Source: an uncultured Acidimicrobiales bacterium (GTDB lineage: Bacteria; Actinomycetota; Acidimicrobiia; Acidimicrobiales; SZUA-35). From it: DNA of 64,000 bases. The notes beneath the pieces were generated by a model, which was given only the letters and a program-made list of their open reading frames with translations, searched no databases and was not told the DNA's origin. Numbering within the stretch: the first letter of the stretch is position 1; each line of letters begins with the position of its first letter. This document shows, one piece after another, positions 49,958 through 59,552 of this stretch. Position numbers and translations under genes: made by a program. Where the stretch lies: positions 1 to 64,000 of the forward strand of contig CALAJQ010000022.1 of NCBI GenBank assembly GCA_937922785.1. The letters are read 5' to 3'.

Positions 49958-49988
49958 TGTATCAATCCGTTGTGGTACACATGTATCA
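49958..49988. promoter_or_regulatory. TGTATCA half-sites between TetR and hydrolase genes
   Basis: TGTATCA at 49958-49964 and again at 49982-49988, the second forming a 7+2+7 imperfect palindrome with TGGTACA at 49973-49979. The motif overlaps the hydrolase start codon region and lies 11 bp from the TetR start, as expected for a TetR operator. Binding is inferred. Confidence 0.5.
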
Positions 49989-50887
49989 TGAAAACAAAAA
50001 CCTACAAAGGCAAGTGGCGTAACGCCAAGGCTGAACAGAAGTTTCGGGTCGCCGATGAAGCCCGCTGGAATCGTGCCACGTCGAATCTTCCAGAAATCCT
50101 TGAAGTACCCACCAGGTTCGGGCCCACGAGAGTTCACCGCTGGCAGGCTGCCAACGATGGCGGCGCAAATGTTGTGATGCTGCACGGTATGGGGGACACA
50201 TCAATCCGTTGGGTCCCGTTCGCAACCCAGCTCACCGACCAAAACGTCTACGCCATAGACACTATGGGCGACCCAGGAGGAAGCGTGCACGAGGTCGGTT
50301 TCCAATCGGCCGACGACTACGGGACGTGGTTATGCGACACCATCAAATCCTTGGACCTCGACGAGCCTCATCTAGTGGGCCATTCGATGGGTGGCTACAT
50401 TGCCCTGTCTTACGCTACCCAAGGCGGCCTCGCCAGCTCGCTGGTGCTGTTCGAGCCTGTCGGAGTTGTGAAACTTAAGGTGATGCGATTCATGGGCTGG
50501 AATGCAATGGCGGTCCTGGGAAGCCTTTCACCTGGCCCAATTAGGGCTTGGATTTCAAGGACACTGCGCCACCCAGTCATGAACGACAAAGCCGACGCTC
50601 GTGTTCTCCTTCAATCTCAACTCGGACATCCGCCGTCGCCACCCCCGCTGCCAATTTTCACCGACGCTCAACTTGGGTCCATCAACGCTCCGGTTCATGT
50701 CATCACCGGATCGAAGAACTCAACCTTTAACGTCAAGAACCTGATACGACGAATCACCGAAGTTGTTCCAAACAGTCATGGTGAACAAATCGACGACGCC
50801 AGCCACCCGCTGGTCTCGTCCCACCCGCAAGAGTGTCTAGCTGCGATTCGCAGCGCTCTTCGGTCGAGTCCCAGACTGGACAGCTGA
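49988..50887 (+). CDS. Alpha/beta-fold hydrolase
   Basis: An alpha/beta hydrolase with oxyanion 'MLHGMGDTSIRW', nucleophile elbow 'GHSMGG' (S133) and the C-terminal histidine in 'DDASHPLVSSHP'. At the usual acid position after strand 7 the text is 'VHVITGSKNSTFN', with Asn/Ser where aspartate is expected, so the acid may be elsewhere or the enzyme may be weak. Substrate unknown. ATG 49988 is preferred; the frame opens at 49970. Divergent TetR gene probably regulates it. Confidence 0.88.
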   Translation: MKTKTYKGKWRNAKAEQKFRVADEARWNRATSNLPEILEVPTRFGPTRVHRWQAANDGGANVVMLHGMGDTSIRWVPFATQLTDQNVYAIDTMGDPGGSVHEVGFQSADDYGTWLCDTIKSLDLDEPHLVGHSMGGYIALSYATQGGLASSLVLFEPVGVVKLKVMRFMGWNAMAVLGSLSPGPIRAWISRTLRHPVMNDKADARVLLQSQLGHPPSPPPLPIFTDAQLGSINAPVHVITGSKNSTFNVKNLIRRITEVVPNSHGEQIDDASHPLVSSHPQECLAAIRSALRSSPRLDS

Positions 50888-50903
50888 CTATCGATTGAAA
50901 TAC

Positions 50904-53270
50904 CTAGAACGCAACAGCCAACACGTCGCTGACGGTTTCGGCGAAGTGAAGTTCGATGCCTTCCCTTACGTTCTCGGGGATGTCGTCGGAGTCTTCCTTG
51001 TTGCCGATCGGCAAGATGACGTGCTTCACGCCAGCTCGGTGAGCGGCAAGGACCTTCTCCTTAACGCCGCCAATTGGCAATACACGGCCATGCAATGTGA
51101 CCTCGCCCGTCATCGCAACATCGTTGCGCATTGGCACCCCTCGAAGGAGGCTGACAAAGGCGGTAGTCATCGTTACACCCGCTGACGGCCCATCCTTGGG
51201 GATGGCTCCGGCCGGGAAGTGAATATGGAATCGCCGGTCCAACTTGCCCTTCAGACCAAGCTCTTCGGCATGGGCCTGGAGGTAAGACAATACGATCTGT
51301 CCCGACTCTTTCATGACATCGCCAAGCTGCCCAGTAAGCAACAAGGCCGGCTCGCCTTCGCTAGACGACACCTCAACAAACAAGACATCTCCCCCGGCAC
51401 CGGTAACCGCCAGGCCTGTTCCGACGCCGGGCACAGTTGCCCGATCCGCAGGGTCTTCACGCATCGCAGTTCGGCCTAGCGCTGGGCGAAGGTCGTCCTC
51501 GGTGATCGTCACAGAGGCTTCGTCGGGGTTTCGAACGAGTTGACTAACAGCTCTGCGGACCAAACGATCCAAACGCTGCTCAAGTCGACGGACCCCAGAC
51601 TCTCTGGTGTAGTCACCAACAATTGTGCGAATGATGTGTTCGCCAACCACAACTTCGTCGCTAGAGACGCCGTTGCGCTCCATCAGACGAGGCAGCAGAT
51701 GATCGGTGGCGATAGAGACCTTCTCGTTCTCGGTGTAACCCTCAATCGAGATGATCTCCATTCGATCCAACAACGGCGCAGGAATAGTATCCAAGACGTT
51801 CGCAGTGGCGATGAATACAACCTCGCTTAGGTCAAGCTCGGTCTCCAAGTAGTTGTCTCGGAATGTGGAGTTCTGAGCGGGGTCAAGAACCTCAAGCAAC
51901 GCAGCCGACGGGTCACCCTGCATGCCAGAACTGACTTTGTCGATCTCGTCCAACAAGATGACCGGGTTCATTGTTCCGGCGTCGATGAGTGCCCTGACGA
52001 TGCGACCTGGCCTAGCGCCAACATAGGTGCGGCGGTGACCGCGGATCTCCGCTTCGTCTCGAAGACCACCCAAAGACATACGAACAAACTCTCTGCCCAT
52101 GGTCGCCGCAACCGATTCACCCAAGCTGGTCTTGCCAACTCCGGGCGGGCCAACGAGCGCAAGAATGGTTCCTCCGCCTCGACGCTTACTGGCCTGATCT
52201 TTGCTGCCAGAGACTGCTTTTTCAGAATCGGCATCAGTGTCGAGTCCTCGGTCCTGGCGCAACTTGCGCACAGCCAGGAACTCAATGATCCGCTCTTTAA
52301 CCTTGTCTAGGCCGGTGTGATCTGCGTTAAGTCGAGCTTCGGCCGCCTCGAGGTCTAGCGCATCGGCGCTTCGTTCACCCCAGGGCAATTCGAACATCGT
52401 GTCTAGCCAGGTTCTGATCCAGCTTGACTCCATGCTTTGTTCACCGACCTTTTCAAGCCGGTCCAGCTCCTTCTCCACAGCCGAAATGATCTTTTCAGGC
52501 ATTGCGCCTTCGGCGAGGCGAGCCCTGTAGTCGGAAATGTCGTCGTCTTCAGACTCCCCGAGTTCCTTGCGAATCGAGGCAAGCTGGCGACGCAGGATGA
52601 CTTCGCGCTGATCCTTCTCGAGCCCCTCGTTAACGTTGGAGCTGATGTCGGAATTGACTTGTGCCTCAGCCAGAGCCTCTCGAGCCCAGGCCAACGCCTT
52701 GGTCAAGCGTTCGGTCACGTCGACGGTCTCAAAAAGCTCTAGACGGCGAGGCTCGGTCAGCTCGGGCCACCAGCCCAAGCTGTCAGCCAAGGCGCCCGGA
52801 TCGGTGAGGCCGTCCAGCAGTCCGACCATGCGACCTCCGCCCATGAGGCGGAGCAGTTCTTGAGCAACGTGACGGTAGTCCTCGGCCAGCGCTTTGGCCT
52901 CGGCGGTCGGCGCAGCGTTTTCTAACTCAGCTATTGAGACAAGCAGGACGCCGTCTGCGCCCAGTTCTCCTTGACCAATACGGACCCTGCGAAGGCCTCG
53001 AAGTACAACCCCATTGCCCCCTCCAGGTAGCTGACCCTGCTGCTCGATACGAACTACGAGACCTACAGAGCTGTAGTCACCACCGGTTTGAGGGACGGCT
53101 ACCAGCTCGGCTGCCTGATCACCAGCGCGGGCAAGGGCAGCGTCAAAGGCGGCACGGGCGCCCGAGCTCTCGGCAGCAATTGTGACCACCATCTCGGGGA
53201 AGAAAATGCCCTGAGGCAGTGGAAGAAGTGGAAGTGTTGCGGTGTTAATACTTGACACGGGCGGGACCAT
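50904..53270 (-). CDS. lon: ATP-dependent protease Lon
   Basis: A 788-residue LonA protease: N-terminal substrate-binding domain (10-200), coiled helices (200-330), AAA+ with Walker A 'GPPGVGKT' (374-381) and Walker B 'VILLDE' (437-442), then the protease domain with S696 in 'PKDGPSAGV' and K739 in 'GGVKEKVLAA', the catalytic dyad. It degrades misfolded and regulatory proteins. The start ATG follows AAGGA at close spacing; a GTG 12 bp further in is an alternative. The hydrolase gene converges with a 16-bp gap. Confidence 0.96.
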   Translation of the reverse strand: MVPPVSSINTATLPLLPLPQGIFFPEMVVTIAAESSGARAAFDAALARAGDQAAELVAVPQTGGDYSSVGLVVRIEQQGQLPGGGNGVVLRGLRRVRIGQGELGADGVLLVSIAELENAAPTAEAKALAEDYRHVAQELLRLMGGGRMVGLLDGLTDPGALADSLGWWPELTEPRRLELFETVDVTERLTKALAWAREALAEAQVNSDISSNVNEGLEKDQREVILRRQLASIRKELGESEDDDISDYRARLAEGAMPEKIISAVEKELDRLEKVGEQSMESSWIRTWLDTMFELPWGERSADALDLEAAEARLNADHTGLDKVKERIIEFLAVRKLRQDRGLDTDADSEKAVSGSKDQASKRRGGGTILALVGPPGVGKTSLGESVAATMGREFVRMSLGGLRDEAEIRGHRRTYVGARPGRIVRALIDAGTMNPVILLDEIDKVSSGMQGDPSAALLEVLDPAQNSTFRDNYLETELDLSEVVFIATANVLDTIPAPLLDRMEIISIEGYTENEKVSIATDHLLPRLMERNGVSSDEVVVGEHIIRTIVGDYTRESGVRRLEQRLDRLVRRAVSQLVRNPDEASVTITEDDLRPALGRTAMREDPADRATVPGVGTGLAVTGAGGDVLFVEVSSSEGEPALLLTGQLGDVMKESGQIVLSYLQAHAEELGLKGKLDRRFHIHFPAGAIPKDGPSAGVTMTTAFVSLLRGVPMRNDVAMTGEVTLHGRVLPIGGVKEKVLAAHRAGVKHVILPIGNKEDSDDIPENVREGIELHFAETVSDVLAVAF

Positions 53271-53282
53271 ATCCTTACTAGG

Positions 53283-53298
53283 TGTAATTGTTATTACA
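53283..53298. promoter_or_regulatory. Palindrome upstream of lon
   Basis: TGTAAT and ATTACA flank a 4-bp centre (TGTT), 13 bp before the lon start. An AT-rich palindrome in this place could be an operator for heat-shock or stress control, or may be part of the promoter; it does not match HAIR or CIRCE consensus. Confidence 0.4.
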
Positions 53299-53367
53299 AG
53301 CTTACAACCAGATAGGCTGTCGACTTATTCCGGCCCCCTGTGAGATCTGACACGATTCGATTAATCC

Positions 53368-53474
53368 GTTCTGTCTGCTGGGGGTGACAAAACCCCGAAA
53401 AGTCAGCTGTGGGTGACAACTATTGTCACCTGGGGCAGAAATTTGAGAGAATTGTCACCTGGGGCAGACAGAAC
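53368..53474. repeat. Compound palindromic extragenic element related to the SdpI-flanking repeats
   Basis: A 107-bp element with perfect 11-bp ends GTTCTGTCTGC / GCAGACAGAAC and several internal GGTGACAA/TTGTCACC motifs. A 24-bp block (53422-53445) is identical to 39744-39767 in the right repeat flanking the SdpI-like gene, and GTCAGCTGT is shared next to it. It lies in the gap between lon and the MFS gene, where no other gene is seen. Confidence 0.8.
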
Positions 53475-53518
53475 GAACCCGAGCTACGGCCAATCGAAAG
53501 GCTCGATACCGTGACCCG

Positions 53519-54664
53519 GTGACCATTGGGCGAGCCGACATAACGAAGCTCACCTACGGCAAAGCAACCGTCAACACCGCCATTCGCTGGCTTCCGTTTT
53601 TTCTGCCGATACTGGCCGTTGCCTATGGCACGACCACGGCAACTCTCGCACTACTTCTCGGCTTGGCCGAGGCCGCTGGCTTAAGCACATTGTTTGTTGG
53701 CCGTTGGCTTGACGCCGGTCGCGAACGGCTTGTGATCGTTCTGGCTCTGGTGACCGTTGCTGTTTCTTCGGCGCTGGCACTGGTCGGCTCGATTTGGCTT
53801 TTCGCCGCAGCCCTGCTTTTGCTTGGCGCAGCCTCGGGCTTTGTCACGGTGGGAGGTCACGCCTGGATATCGGCCCGGGTTCGGTTCGAACGGAGGGCTC
53901 GCTTCATTGGAATCTTCGAGATGTCTTGGGCGACAGCCCTGGTAGTTGGCGTACCCGTGGTTGCTTTACTGATTGACCGATTCAACTGGCGTGCCCCTTT
54001 CATCGCGGTTGCCATCGCTGCGCTTGGCGGCGCAGCCCTAATTGGCGCCATGACCGATGGCGAAGGTAACCAGCGGCGACCTCTGGCCAAGGCAGACAAG
54101 ACACCGATCACAACCGACGCCTGGATGATAATCGCGCTGGCAGCGATGATCGCTTTGGCCGGGCTTACCACAGTTGCGGTTGTGGGCACCTGGCTAGACC
54201 TAACCCTTGGAGTATCCACTGGCGGCGTTGGCCTGGTAGCAATCTCATTCGGTCTGGCTGAACTGACCGCCACTTCTTCTTCATCGGTCTTTGCCGACAG
54301 GCTGGGCAAGCGTCGAACGATTCAGGCCTCGGTCCTAGTTACGTTGGCCGGTTTGGCCATTATTGCAACGGCTGGAAACTCGCTGTTTGTAGGGGTGGTC
54401 GGGCTGATCATCTTCTTCTTGGGTTTTGAATACTCAATCGTCACGTCGTTCTCGCTAGTCAGCGAAGCGATGCCGAAGTCGCGTGGTCGAGTTATGGGCG
54501 TCAGCAATGCGGTCAGCACGGGCGGTCGAGGCATCGGGGTTGGGTCGTCGGGATATCTTTATGACCGGTTCGACATAGGCGGGCCAGTCACCGTCTCGGT
54601 AGTCGCGGCCGTTATTGCGCTGGTGCTGCTGGCCCTAATTGGTAAGCGACGCAGCGATCTCTAA
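53519..54664 (+). CDS. MFS transporter
   Basis: A 381-residue 12-TM major facilitator. The A-motif analogue in loop 2-3 is 'VGRWLDAGRERLVIV', and loop 8-9 has 'FADRLGKRRTIQA'. The protein has weak similarity in pattern to drug or sugar exporters; substrate unknown. GTG 53519 is the start. It ends 4 bp inside the convergent hypothetical gene. Confidence 0.87.
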   Translation: MTIGRADITKLTYGKATVNTAIRWLPFFLPILAVAYGTTTATLALLLGLAEAAGLSTLFVGRWLDAGRERLVIVLALVTVAVSSALALVGSIWLFAAALLLLGAASGFVTVGGHAWISARVRFERRARFIGIFEMSWATALVVGVPVVALLIDRFNWRAPFIAVAIAALGGAALIGAMTDGEGNQRRPLAKADKTPITTDAWMIIALAAMIALAGLTTVAVVGTWLDLTLGVSTGGVGLVAISFGLAELTATSSSSVFADRLGKRRTIQASVLVTLAGLAIIATAGNSLFVGVVGLIIFFLGFEYSIVTSFSLVSEAMPKSRGRVMGVSNAVSTGGRGIGVGSSGYLYDRFDIGGPVTVSVVAAVIALVLLALIGKRRSDL

Positions 54665-55944
54665 CTGACTTGTTGGGCAATCGCGATCTCGTCGATCGCG
54701 CCTGGTATCGGCAGTTGCCAAAATGTCTGCGCGCCGGGTGACCAGAACATCAACGAGTCAGATTCGGCATCGGCCATCACCCAGCTTCCTGACACCGAGT
54801 CAAACGCCGCAGCGGTGAACGGTTCGCCGCTGAACTGATGGGCAACATTCCATTCGCCGGTTGAGACATCTACCAATGTCTGTGTTTCGCTGCCGTCATC
54901 AAGCACCAAAAGCGAGAATCCATCGTCACTCATCACAATTGAAGAGCTTGAAAACGAAAGCGGAACATCAAGCGCAACTTCGGGCCTGGACAAGTCTTGA
55001 AGATTTATTCGGAAGTAAGAACAATTCTCAAACAGAGCCACGCAGCGCTCTACGATTGCTGCGCTTTGACTTGCGGCGAACACCCGTCTTGAACCAAGAC
55101 TTACCAGGCCGTCATCAGTCTTTCGATGAATCTCACCGTTCAACCTGACGAAGATCTTGTCGTCCACAACTGTCACTTCGGACCCGGCGGGCAATAGGTC
55201 AAGATCGGGTTCGCCAAAGACTTCGACCACCTGGTCTCGAGCGCTAGGAAAATGAACGCCTTGGGGAACCAAGCGGATCTCTGGCACCGGTGTTGAAGAG
55301 CTGATCACCTCGGTGGCGGCCACAATCGCTGTTGGCGTGGCAACTTCAAACCCGAGGCTCGAGTTCGACAGCAGCAGGTCTACCCCACCGGTGGTCGAGA
55401 TTGATCGGAGAAACCGCTCCTCATGGACGATCAGCTTTCCTGCGACTAGCGCCATAGATCTCCCGTCTCGCCCGGCTTCGGCTCGCGCTTGGGACGACGC
55501 TGTTACTGGCAGCTCGATGCGGTGGGACGTATCGTTTTCCGGATCTATCACCAAGACCGAAGAACCTTGGCGAATTGCTACTGCCCGGCCTATGCCTCCA
55601 AATTCCTCCAGAGGCCAAACCATGTCTTGGTGAGTCAGCTGGTTCGGCTGGCTAGTGACAAGAGGCTGGTTAGCATCTTCAGCAGCCGAGGTCGTGGGCG
55701 CACTGGGCGTTGTCGTCGTAGCAAATCCCAAGCTCGGTGATGTTGTGGGCGCTGGTGCTGCGTCTTCAGAGGGCAGATTCCCTCGAGCGATCACAAACAG
55801 AACAGCTGCGGCCAGTCCTAGTATCGCCATCATCCAGCGGGGAACTCCGCCTCTGGTCAGCTCAGCCGAAGTCTCTACCGAGCCACCGTCGCCGAGCCCG
55901 CCCATTGAACTCTGTTGGGTGCTGTCTTCGAACTCATAGGCCAT
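54661..55944 (-). CDS. Membrane-anchored protein of unknown function, possible beta-propeller
   Basis: A 427-residue protein with a short cytoplasmic N-terminus, one TM helix (about 37-53), a Pro/Ser/Thr/Ala linker (60-95) and an extracytoplasmic domain rich in beta strands with repeated 'SLGSRRVF', 'VLVIDPENDTSHRIELP' and 'LVLDDGSETQTLVDVSTGEW' motifs like propeller blades. No enzyme motif is visible. It is a single gene; I cannot assign a role. Confidence 0.75.
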   Translation of the reverse strand: MAYEFEDSTQQSSMGGLGDGGSVETSAELTRGGVPRWMMAILGLAAAVLFVIARGNLPSEDAAPAPTTSPSLGFATTTTPSAPTTSAAEDANQPLVTSQPNQLTHQDMVWPLEEFGGIGRAVAIRQGSSVLVIDPENDTSHRIELPVTASSQARAEAGRDGRSMALVAGKLIVHEERFLRSISTTGGVDLLLSNSSLGFEVATPTAIVAATEVISSSTPVPEIRLVPQGVHFPSARDQVVEVFGEPDLDLLPAGSEVTVVDDKIFVRLNGEIHRKTDDGLVSLGSRRVFAASQSAAIVERCVALFENCSYFRINLQDLSRPEVALDVPLSFSSSSIVMSDDGFSLLVLDDGSETQTLVDVSTGEWNVAHQFSGEPFTAAAFDSVSGSWVMADAESDSLMFWSPGAQTFWQLPIPGAIDEIAIAQQVS

Positions 55945-56028
55945 CGGAGAGACGATGGTAACCCAGAGCTTTGCACATCCTCAGATCGCTCAACTAGGTT
56001 CTGATTACAGCCTAGCTCTGGGGGCAAA

Positions 56029-57243
56029 GTGGCATACGAAACCGATCACATCGACTCTGACCTGGTTACGGACTGGATTAACGACTGGGACTGGCTTGAC
56101 CCAAACTGGGGTCCGAATGCCATTGAAATATGGAACTCCGTTCGTGAGGAGTGCCCAATGGCCTCTACTGAACGCTATGGACGCGCCTTCATGCCGGTCA
56201 CCATGGAGGCCGTTTCCCAGGTTGCCAATGACACCGAGAACTTCTCCTCAGTTTGGGTTGGACTGGCACGGCCCGATGCCCCTCGCCAGCCCGCTCCCCC
56301 AATAACCTCAGATCCACCTGACCATAAGGACCATCGACGCCTTCTGTTGCCAGCGTTTAACCCGCGCCGGGTCGCCGCTATGGAACAAGAGTTACGCGAG
56401 TACTGCCGTGGCCTGATTGCTCAGCTAGAGGGACTTGAATTTGCCGACGCCGCAGAGCAGTACACGCAACACATCCCGGTGCACGGCATCTGCCAACTAA
56501 CTGGCATCCCCGAAGAAGACGCTGACCTCTTCAGAGACTGGATCTACCGTAACTTCCAGCTAGGTCCGAAGGACAACGCGGTTCGGACCCAGGTCTACAC
56601 CGAGATGACCGCCTACATCGACGCACTGTTGCAGGACCGCTTGGACAACCCGACCGATGACATGCTCACAGGCATTGCAAATGCCGAGATCGATGGCAAA
56701 GAGGTCGAATGGCAACTCAAAGTGGGCTACGTCCGCCTACTAATTGTCGCTGGGATCGACACAACTTGGAGTGCCCTGGGCTCGGGGCTTTGGCACTTCG
56801 CTCAGAACAATGACGAGGTGGCCCGCCTGGTGGCGGTTCCCGACGACGACTTGTTGTGGCAAACCGCCAGCGAAGAAGTGCTTCGCTATTACGCGCCGGT
56901 CACGATGGCCCGCAAAGTCGTGGCCGCAACCGAGGTTGCCGGCTGTCCTGTGTACCCCGGTGACCAGATGCTGGCCACCCTTCCCGCCGCCAACCATGAC
57001 CCGGCGGCGTTCGACTCACCTGAGGTGTTTGACATCACCCGAACAAAGAACCGTCACCTCGCTTTCGGTCTTGGCATCCACCGGTGCGTCGGCTCAAACC
57101 TCGCCCGTATGGAGCTTCTAGTTGGCATTCAGGAATGGCTACGAGCGTTCCCCAACTACAGCCTTGATCCAAACAATGAAACCACGTGGGCTCCCGGACA
57201 AATCCGAGGACCTCGCGGCATTCCGGTTAAGTTGAACCGCTGA
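56029..57243 (+). CDS. Cytochrome P450
   Basis: A 404-residue bacterial class I P450. I-helix 'AGIDTT' (241-246), 'EEVLR' (ExxR, E283/R286) and the heme loop 'FGLGIHRCVG' with axial C353 are intact. It needs ferredoxin and reductase partners, none adjacent. GTG 56029 is the start. The stop overlaps or abuts the next gene, an MFS transporter, implying that the two act on related compounds. Confidence 0.95.
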   Translation: MAYETDHIDSDLVTDWINDWDWLDPNWGPNAIEIWNSVREECPMASTERYGRAFMPVTMEAVSQVANDTENFSSVWVGLARPDAPRQPAPPITSDPPDHKDHRRLLLPAFNPRRVAAMEQELREYCRGLIAQLEGLEFADAAEQYTQHIPVHGICQLTGIPEEDADLFRDWIYRNFQLGPKDNAVRTQVYTEMTAYIDALLQDRLDNPTDDMLTGIANAEIDGKEVEWQLKVGYVRLLIVAGIDTTWSALGSGLWHFAQNNDEVARLVAVPDDDLLWQTASEEVLRYYAPVTMARKVVAATEVAGCPVYPGDQMLATLPAANHDPAAFDSPEVFDITRTKNRHLAFGLGIHRCVGSNLARMELLVGIQEWLRAFPNYSLDPNNETTWAPGQIRGPRGIPVKLNR

Positions 57244-57302
57244 ACTCGACTAACTCTGACTCGAACAAGGCCGGCCGCGTCTGGCTCGTAATAGCGCTGG
57301 TT

Positions 57303-58469
57303 ATGGCCACAACCGCTGTGGCCCAAGCCTTCGGCCGCTTCACTTGGGGAGTGGTTCTTCCCGACGCTCGGGATGACATTCTTGGCGGCTCGAACACGTT
57401 GGCCGGATTCTTCGCAACTCTGAATGTGGCCGCCTACTTACTCGGAACCCTTGCCGTCTCGTGGATGGCGTCGCGGCTCACTTTGATACGACTGATGCGG
57501 TTGGGCCTGATCCTTTCGACCGCGGCATTAGGGCTGGCGTCGTTTACTTCGTCGGCACCAGTGCTGGCCTTTTCTCTGTTTGTGATGGGACTCGGCGGGG
57601 CTTGCATCTGGATACCGTCACCGGCGCTTGCCGCCCGAGTGCTGCCACCAAATCGGGCCGGGTTGGCTGTTGGCTTCATGGGCTCCGGTATCGGGATCGG
57701 TATTGTCTTCGCAGGCCAGCTCGCCCGATACCTCGATAAACAAGCTAGTGGGGACCAGATTTGGCAAACCATGTACCGGATCGAGTTTGCAATAGCGCTT
57801 GTCGTACTGGCGGCGACTTTCATATTTCTCCGCGCTACCGATGACAAGCCATCTGCTGCGGGCGGTTTCGGAGGATTCACTGCTCTCAAGACCGTGCCCG
57901 GCTGGTTACCGGCGATCCTGGCGTACGCCTCCTTTGGCTTTGCCTACATCTTGGTGATCGGCTTTCTAGTTGCCCGCTTGGAGGGCGATTCGGGATTCTC
58001 CGCAGGTCAGGCCGCCACGATGTTCTCGGTGGTCGGGGTCGCAACGATTGTTGGTGGTCTCTCACTAGGGTCGCTGTCAGACCGGATCGGCAGACGGATC
58101 ACTCTGACCACCTCATTCTTGATCTTCGCCATCTGCACGTTGGGAATTCTCACAGGTCGCCAGCCGCTGGTAACAATCGCCTGCTTCGGCGTCGGAGCGA
58201 TGTTCTCGGGAATGCCCGGGCTGATCATCGCTCACATAGTGGCCAACACCAACGCGACCACCTACGGCCCTGCGTTCAGCGCAGCAACTTTGGCCTTTGG
58301 AGGCGCGCAAGTGGTCTCACCCCAGATTGGCGGGGCGCTGGCCGACTCACTCGACTCATTCACTTGGGTGTTTGCATTAGCCTCAGCGGTGGCAATCGGA
58401 GGGGCGATCGCCGCCTCACGGATGCCAGCGGACAGTATCTCTCGGTCTACTACTCAGCCCAGGCCTTGA
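57303..58469 (+). CDS. MFS transporter, start uncertain
   Basis: A 12-TM major facilitator with loop 8-9 motif 'LSDRIGRRITLTTSF' and 'SWMASRLTLIRLMRLG' after TM2. The only ATG (57303) cuts into TM1; the frame remains open upstream to the P450 stop and reads a plausible hydrophilic leader plus full helix ('NKAGRVWLVIALVMATTAV'). A CTG at 57240 overlapping the P450 TGA (CTGA) is a candidate coupled start, giving 21 more residues. It is translated right after the P450 and likely moves its substrate or product. The gene overlaps the convergent LLM oxidoreductase by 20 bp. Confidence 0.85.
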   Translation: MATTAVAQAFGRFTWGVVLPDARDDILGGSNTLAGFFATLNVAAYLLGTLAVSWMASRLTLIRLMRLGLILSTAALGLASFTSSAPVLAFSLFVMGLGGACIWIPSPALAARVLPPNRAGLAVGFMGSGIGIGIVFAGQLARYLDKQASGDQIWQTMYRIEFAIALVVLAATFIFLRATDDKPSAAGGFGGFTALKTVPGWLPAILAYASFGFAYILVIGFLVARLEGDSGFSAGQAATMFSVVGVATIVGGLSLGSLSDRIGRRITLTTSFLIFAICTLGILTGRQPLVTIACFGVGAMFSGMPGLIIAHIVANTNATTYGPAFSAATLAFGGAQVVSPQIGGALADSLDSFTWVFALASAVAIGGAIAASRMPADSISRSTTQPRP

Positions 58470-59487
58470 CCTTTTCGATGAGGTCAAGCGTGTTCTCACC
58501 AATCGGCGTGATGGACAGACGAGTTACACCAGCCTCGCGGTAGGCCTCAATTCGCTCACGCACAAAACCTTCGTCACCGGCCATGGTAGTGGCTTCGAGG
58601 TAGTCCTCTGGGATGAGCGCTTCGGCTTCGCCGCGGTGGCCGCTCAAGTAAAGGTCCTGGATCTTTTCCGCCGCATCGCCGTAGCCGTACTTCTGGAACA
58701 AAGTGTTGTAGAAGTTCTTGCCCTTGGCTCCCATGCCCCCGACATACAACGCAGTCATGCCGCGGCTGCCATCTCGGATCTGCTTGGCAGTGGCCTTGTC
58801 GCAAATTGAAACTACGCCTCCGGCAACCATTTCAAGCTCGCCAAGTGACTCGTCACGGGCGGCCTTGCCGATGGCGAGATCCTCGGCCCAAACGTCGTTG
58901 GCCTTTTCAGGGTGGAAGAAGATTGGCAGCCACCCTTCGGCCTTTTCCGCAGTCATCTGCACGTTCTTGGGCCCCAGTGATGCCACATAGATTGGAATAG
59001 ATTCCCGCACCGGGCGATTGATCAGTTTCAGACTCTTGCCAAGCCCGGTTCCCTGATCAGCCGGGAGAGGAAGCTGGTAGTAACGGCCGTCGTATTCAAC
59101 CTTTTCGCGCTTCCAAACCTGGCGACAAATGTCAATGATTTCCTTTGTGCGACCGATTGGGGCGTCGTACTTCACACCATGCCAACCCTCGATTACCTGC
59201 GGGCCCGAGGCACCGAGACCCAGCACACATCGACCGCCCGATAGGGCATCGATGCCGGCAGCTGTCATGCCGATAAGGGTTGGCGTGCGGGAGTAAAGGG
59301 GCAGAATGCCAGCACAAATTTCCATGCGTTCGGTAACAGCGGCCAAGTAGCCCATAAGGCTGACAGCGTCGAAGCTATACAACTCAGCCACCCAAACCAT
59401 GTCGACACCAGCCGACTCATAGTCACGGGCTGTTTGAGCAGTGGCCTGGGGGTCGCCACCATAGTTAAGAGTCATGCTGAGCTTCAT
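58450..59487 (-). CDS. LLM-class F420-dependent oxidoreductase
   Basis: A luciferase-like TIM-barrel protein of the F420 subgroup: 'MTLNYGGDPQATAQTARDYESAGVDMVWVAELYSFDAVSLMGYLAA', 'AGILPLYSRTPTLIGMTAAGIDALSGGRCVLGLGASGPQVIEGWHG' and 'GRTKEIIDICRQVW' blocks are diagnostic. Actinobacterial members reduce imines, nitro or quinone-like compounds using reduced F420. Start ATG 59487, length 345. Upstream is the ABM gene's duplicated promoter-like region, divergent. Confidence 0.92.
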   Translation of the reverse strand: MKLSMTLNYGGDPQATAQTARDYESAGVDMVWVAELYSFDAVSLMGYLAAVTERMEICAGILPLYSRTPTLIGMTAAGIDALSGGRCVLGLGASGPQVIEGWHGVKYDAPIGRTKEIIDICRQVWKREKVEYDGRYYQLPLPADQGTGLGKSLKLINRPVRESIPIYVASLGPKNVQMTAEKAEGWLPIFFHPEKANDVWAEDLAIGKAARDESLGELEMVAGGVVSICDKATAKQIRDGSRGMTALYVGGMGAKGKNFYNTLFQKYGYGDAAEKIQDLYLSGHRGEAEALIPEDYLEATTMAGDEGFVRERIEAYREAGVTRLSITPIGENTLDLIEKVKAWAE

Positions 59488-59552
59488 CCCGAAAGCATGG
59501 CCGAAACCCACCCGAGGGGCAAAACGACGCGTCCGTCCAGTGTTTTGTCCAT

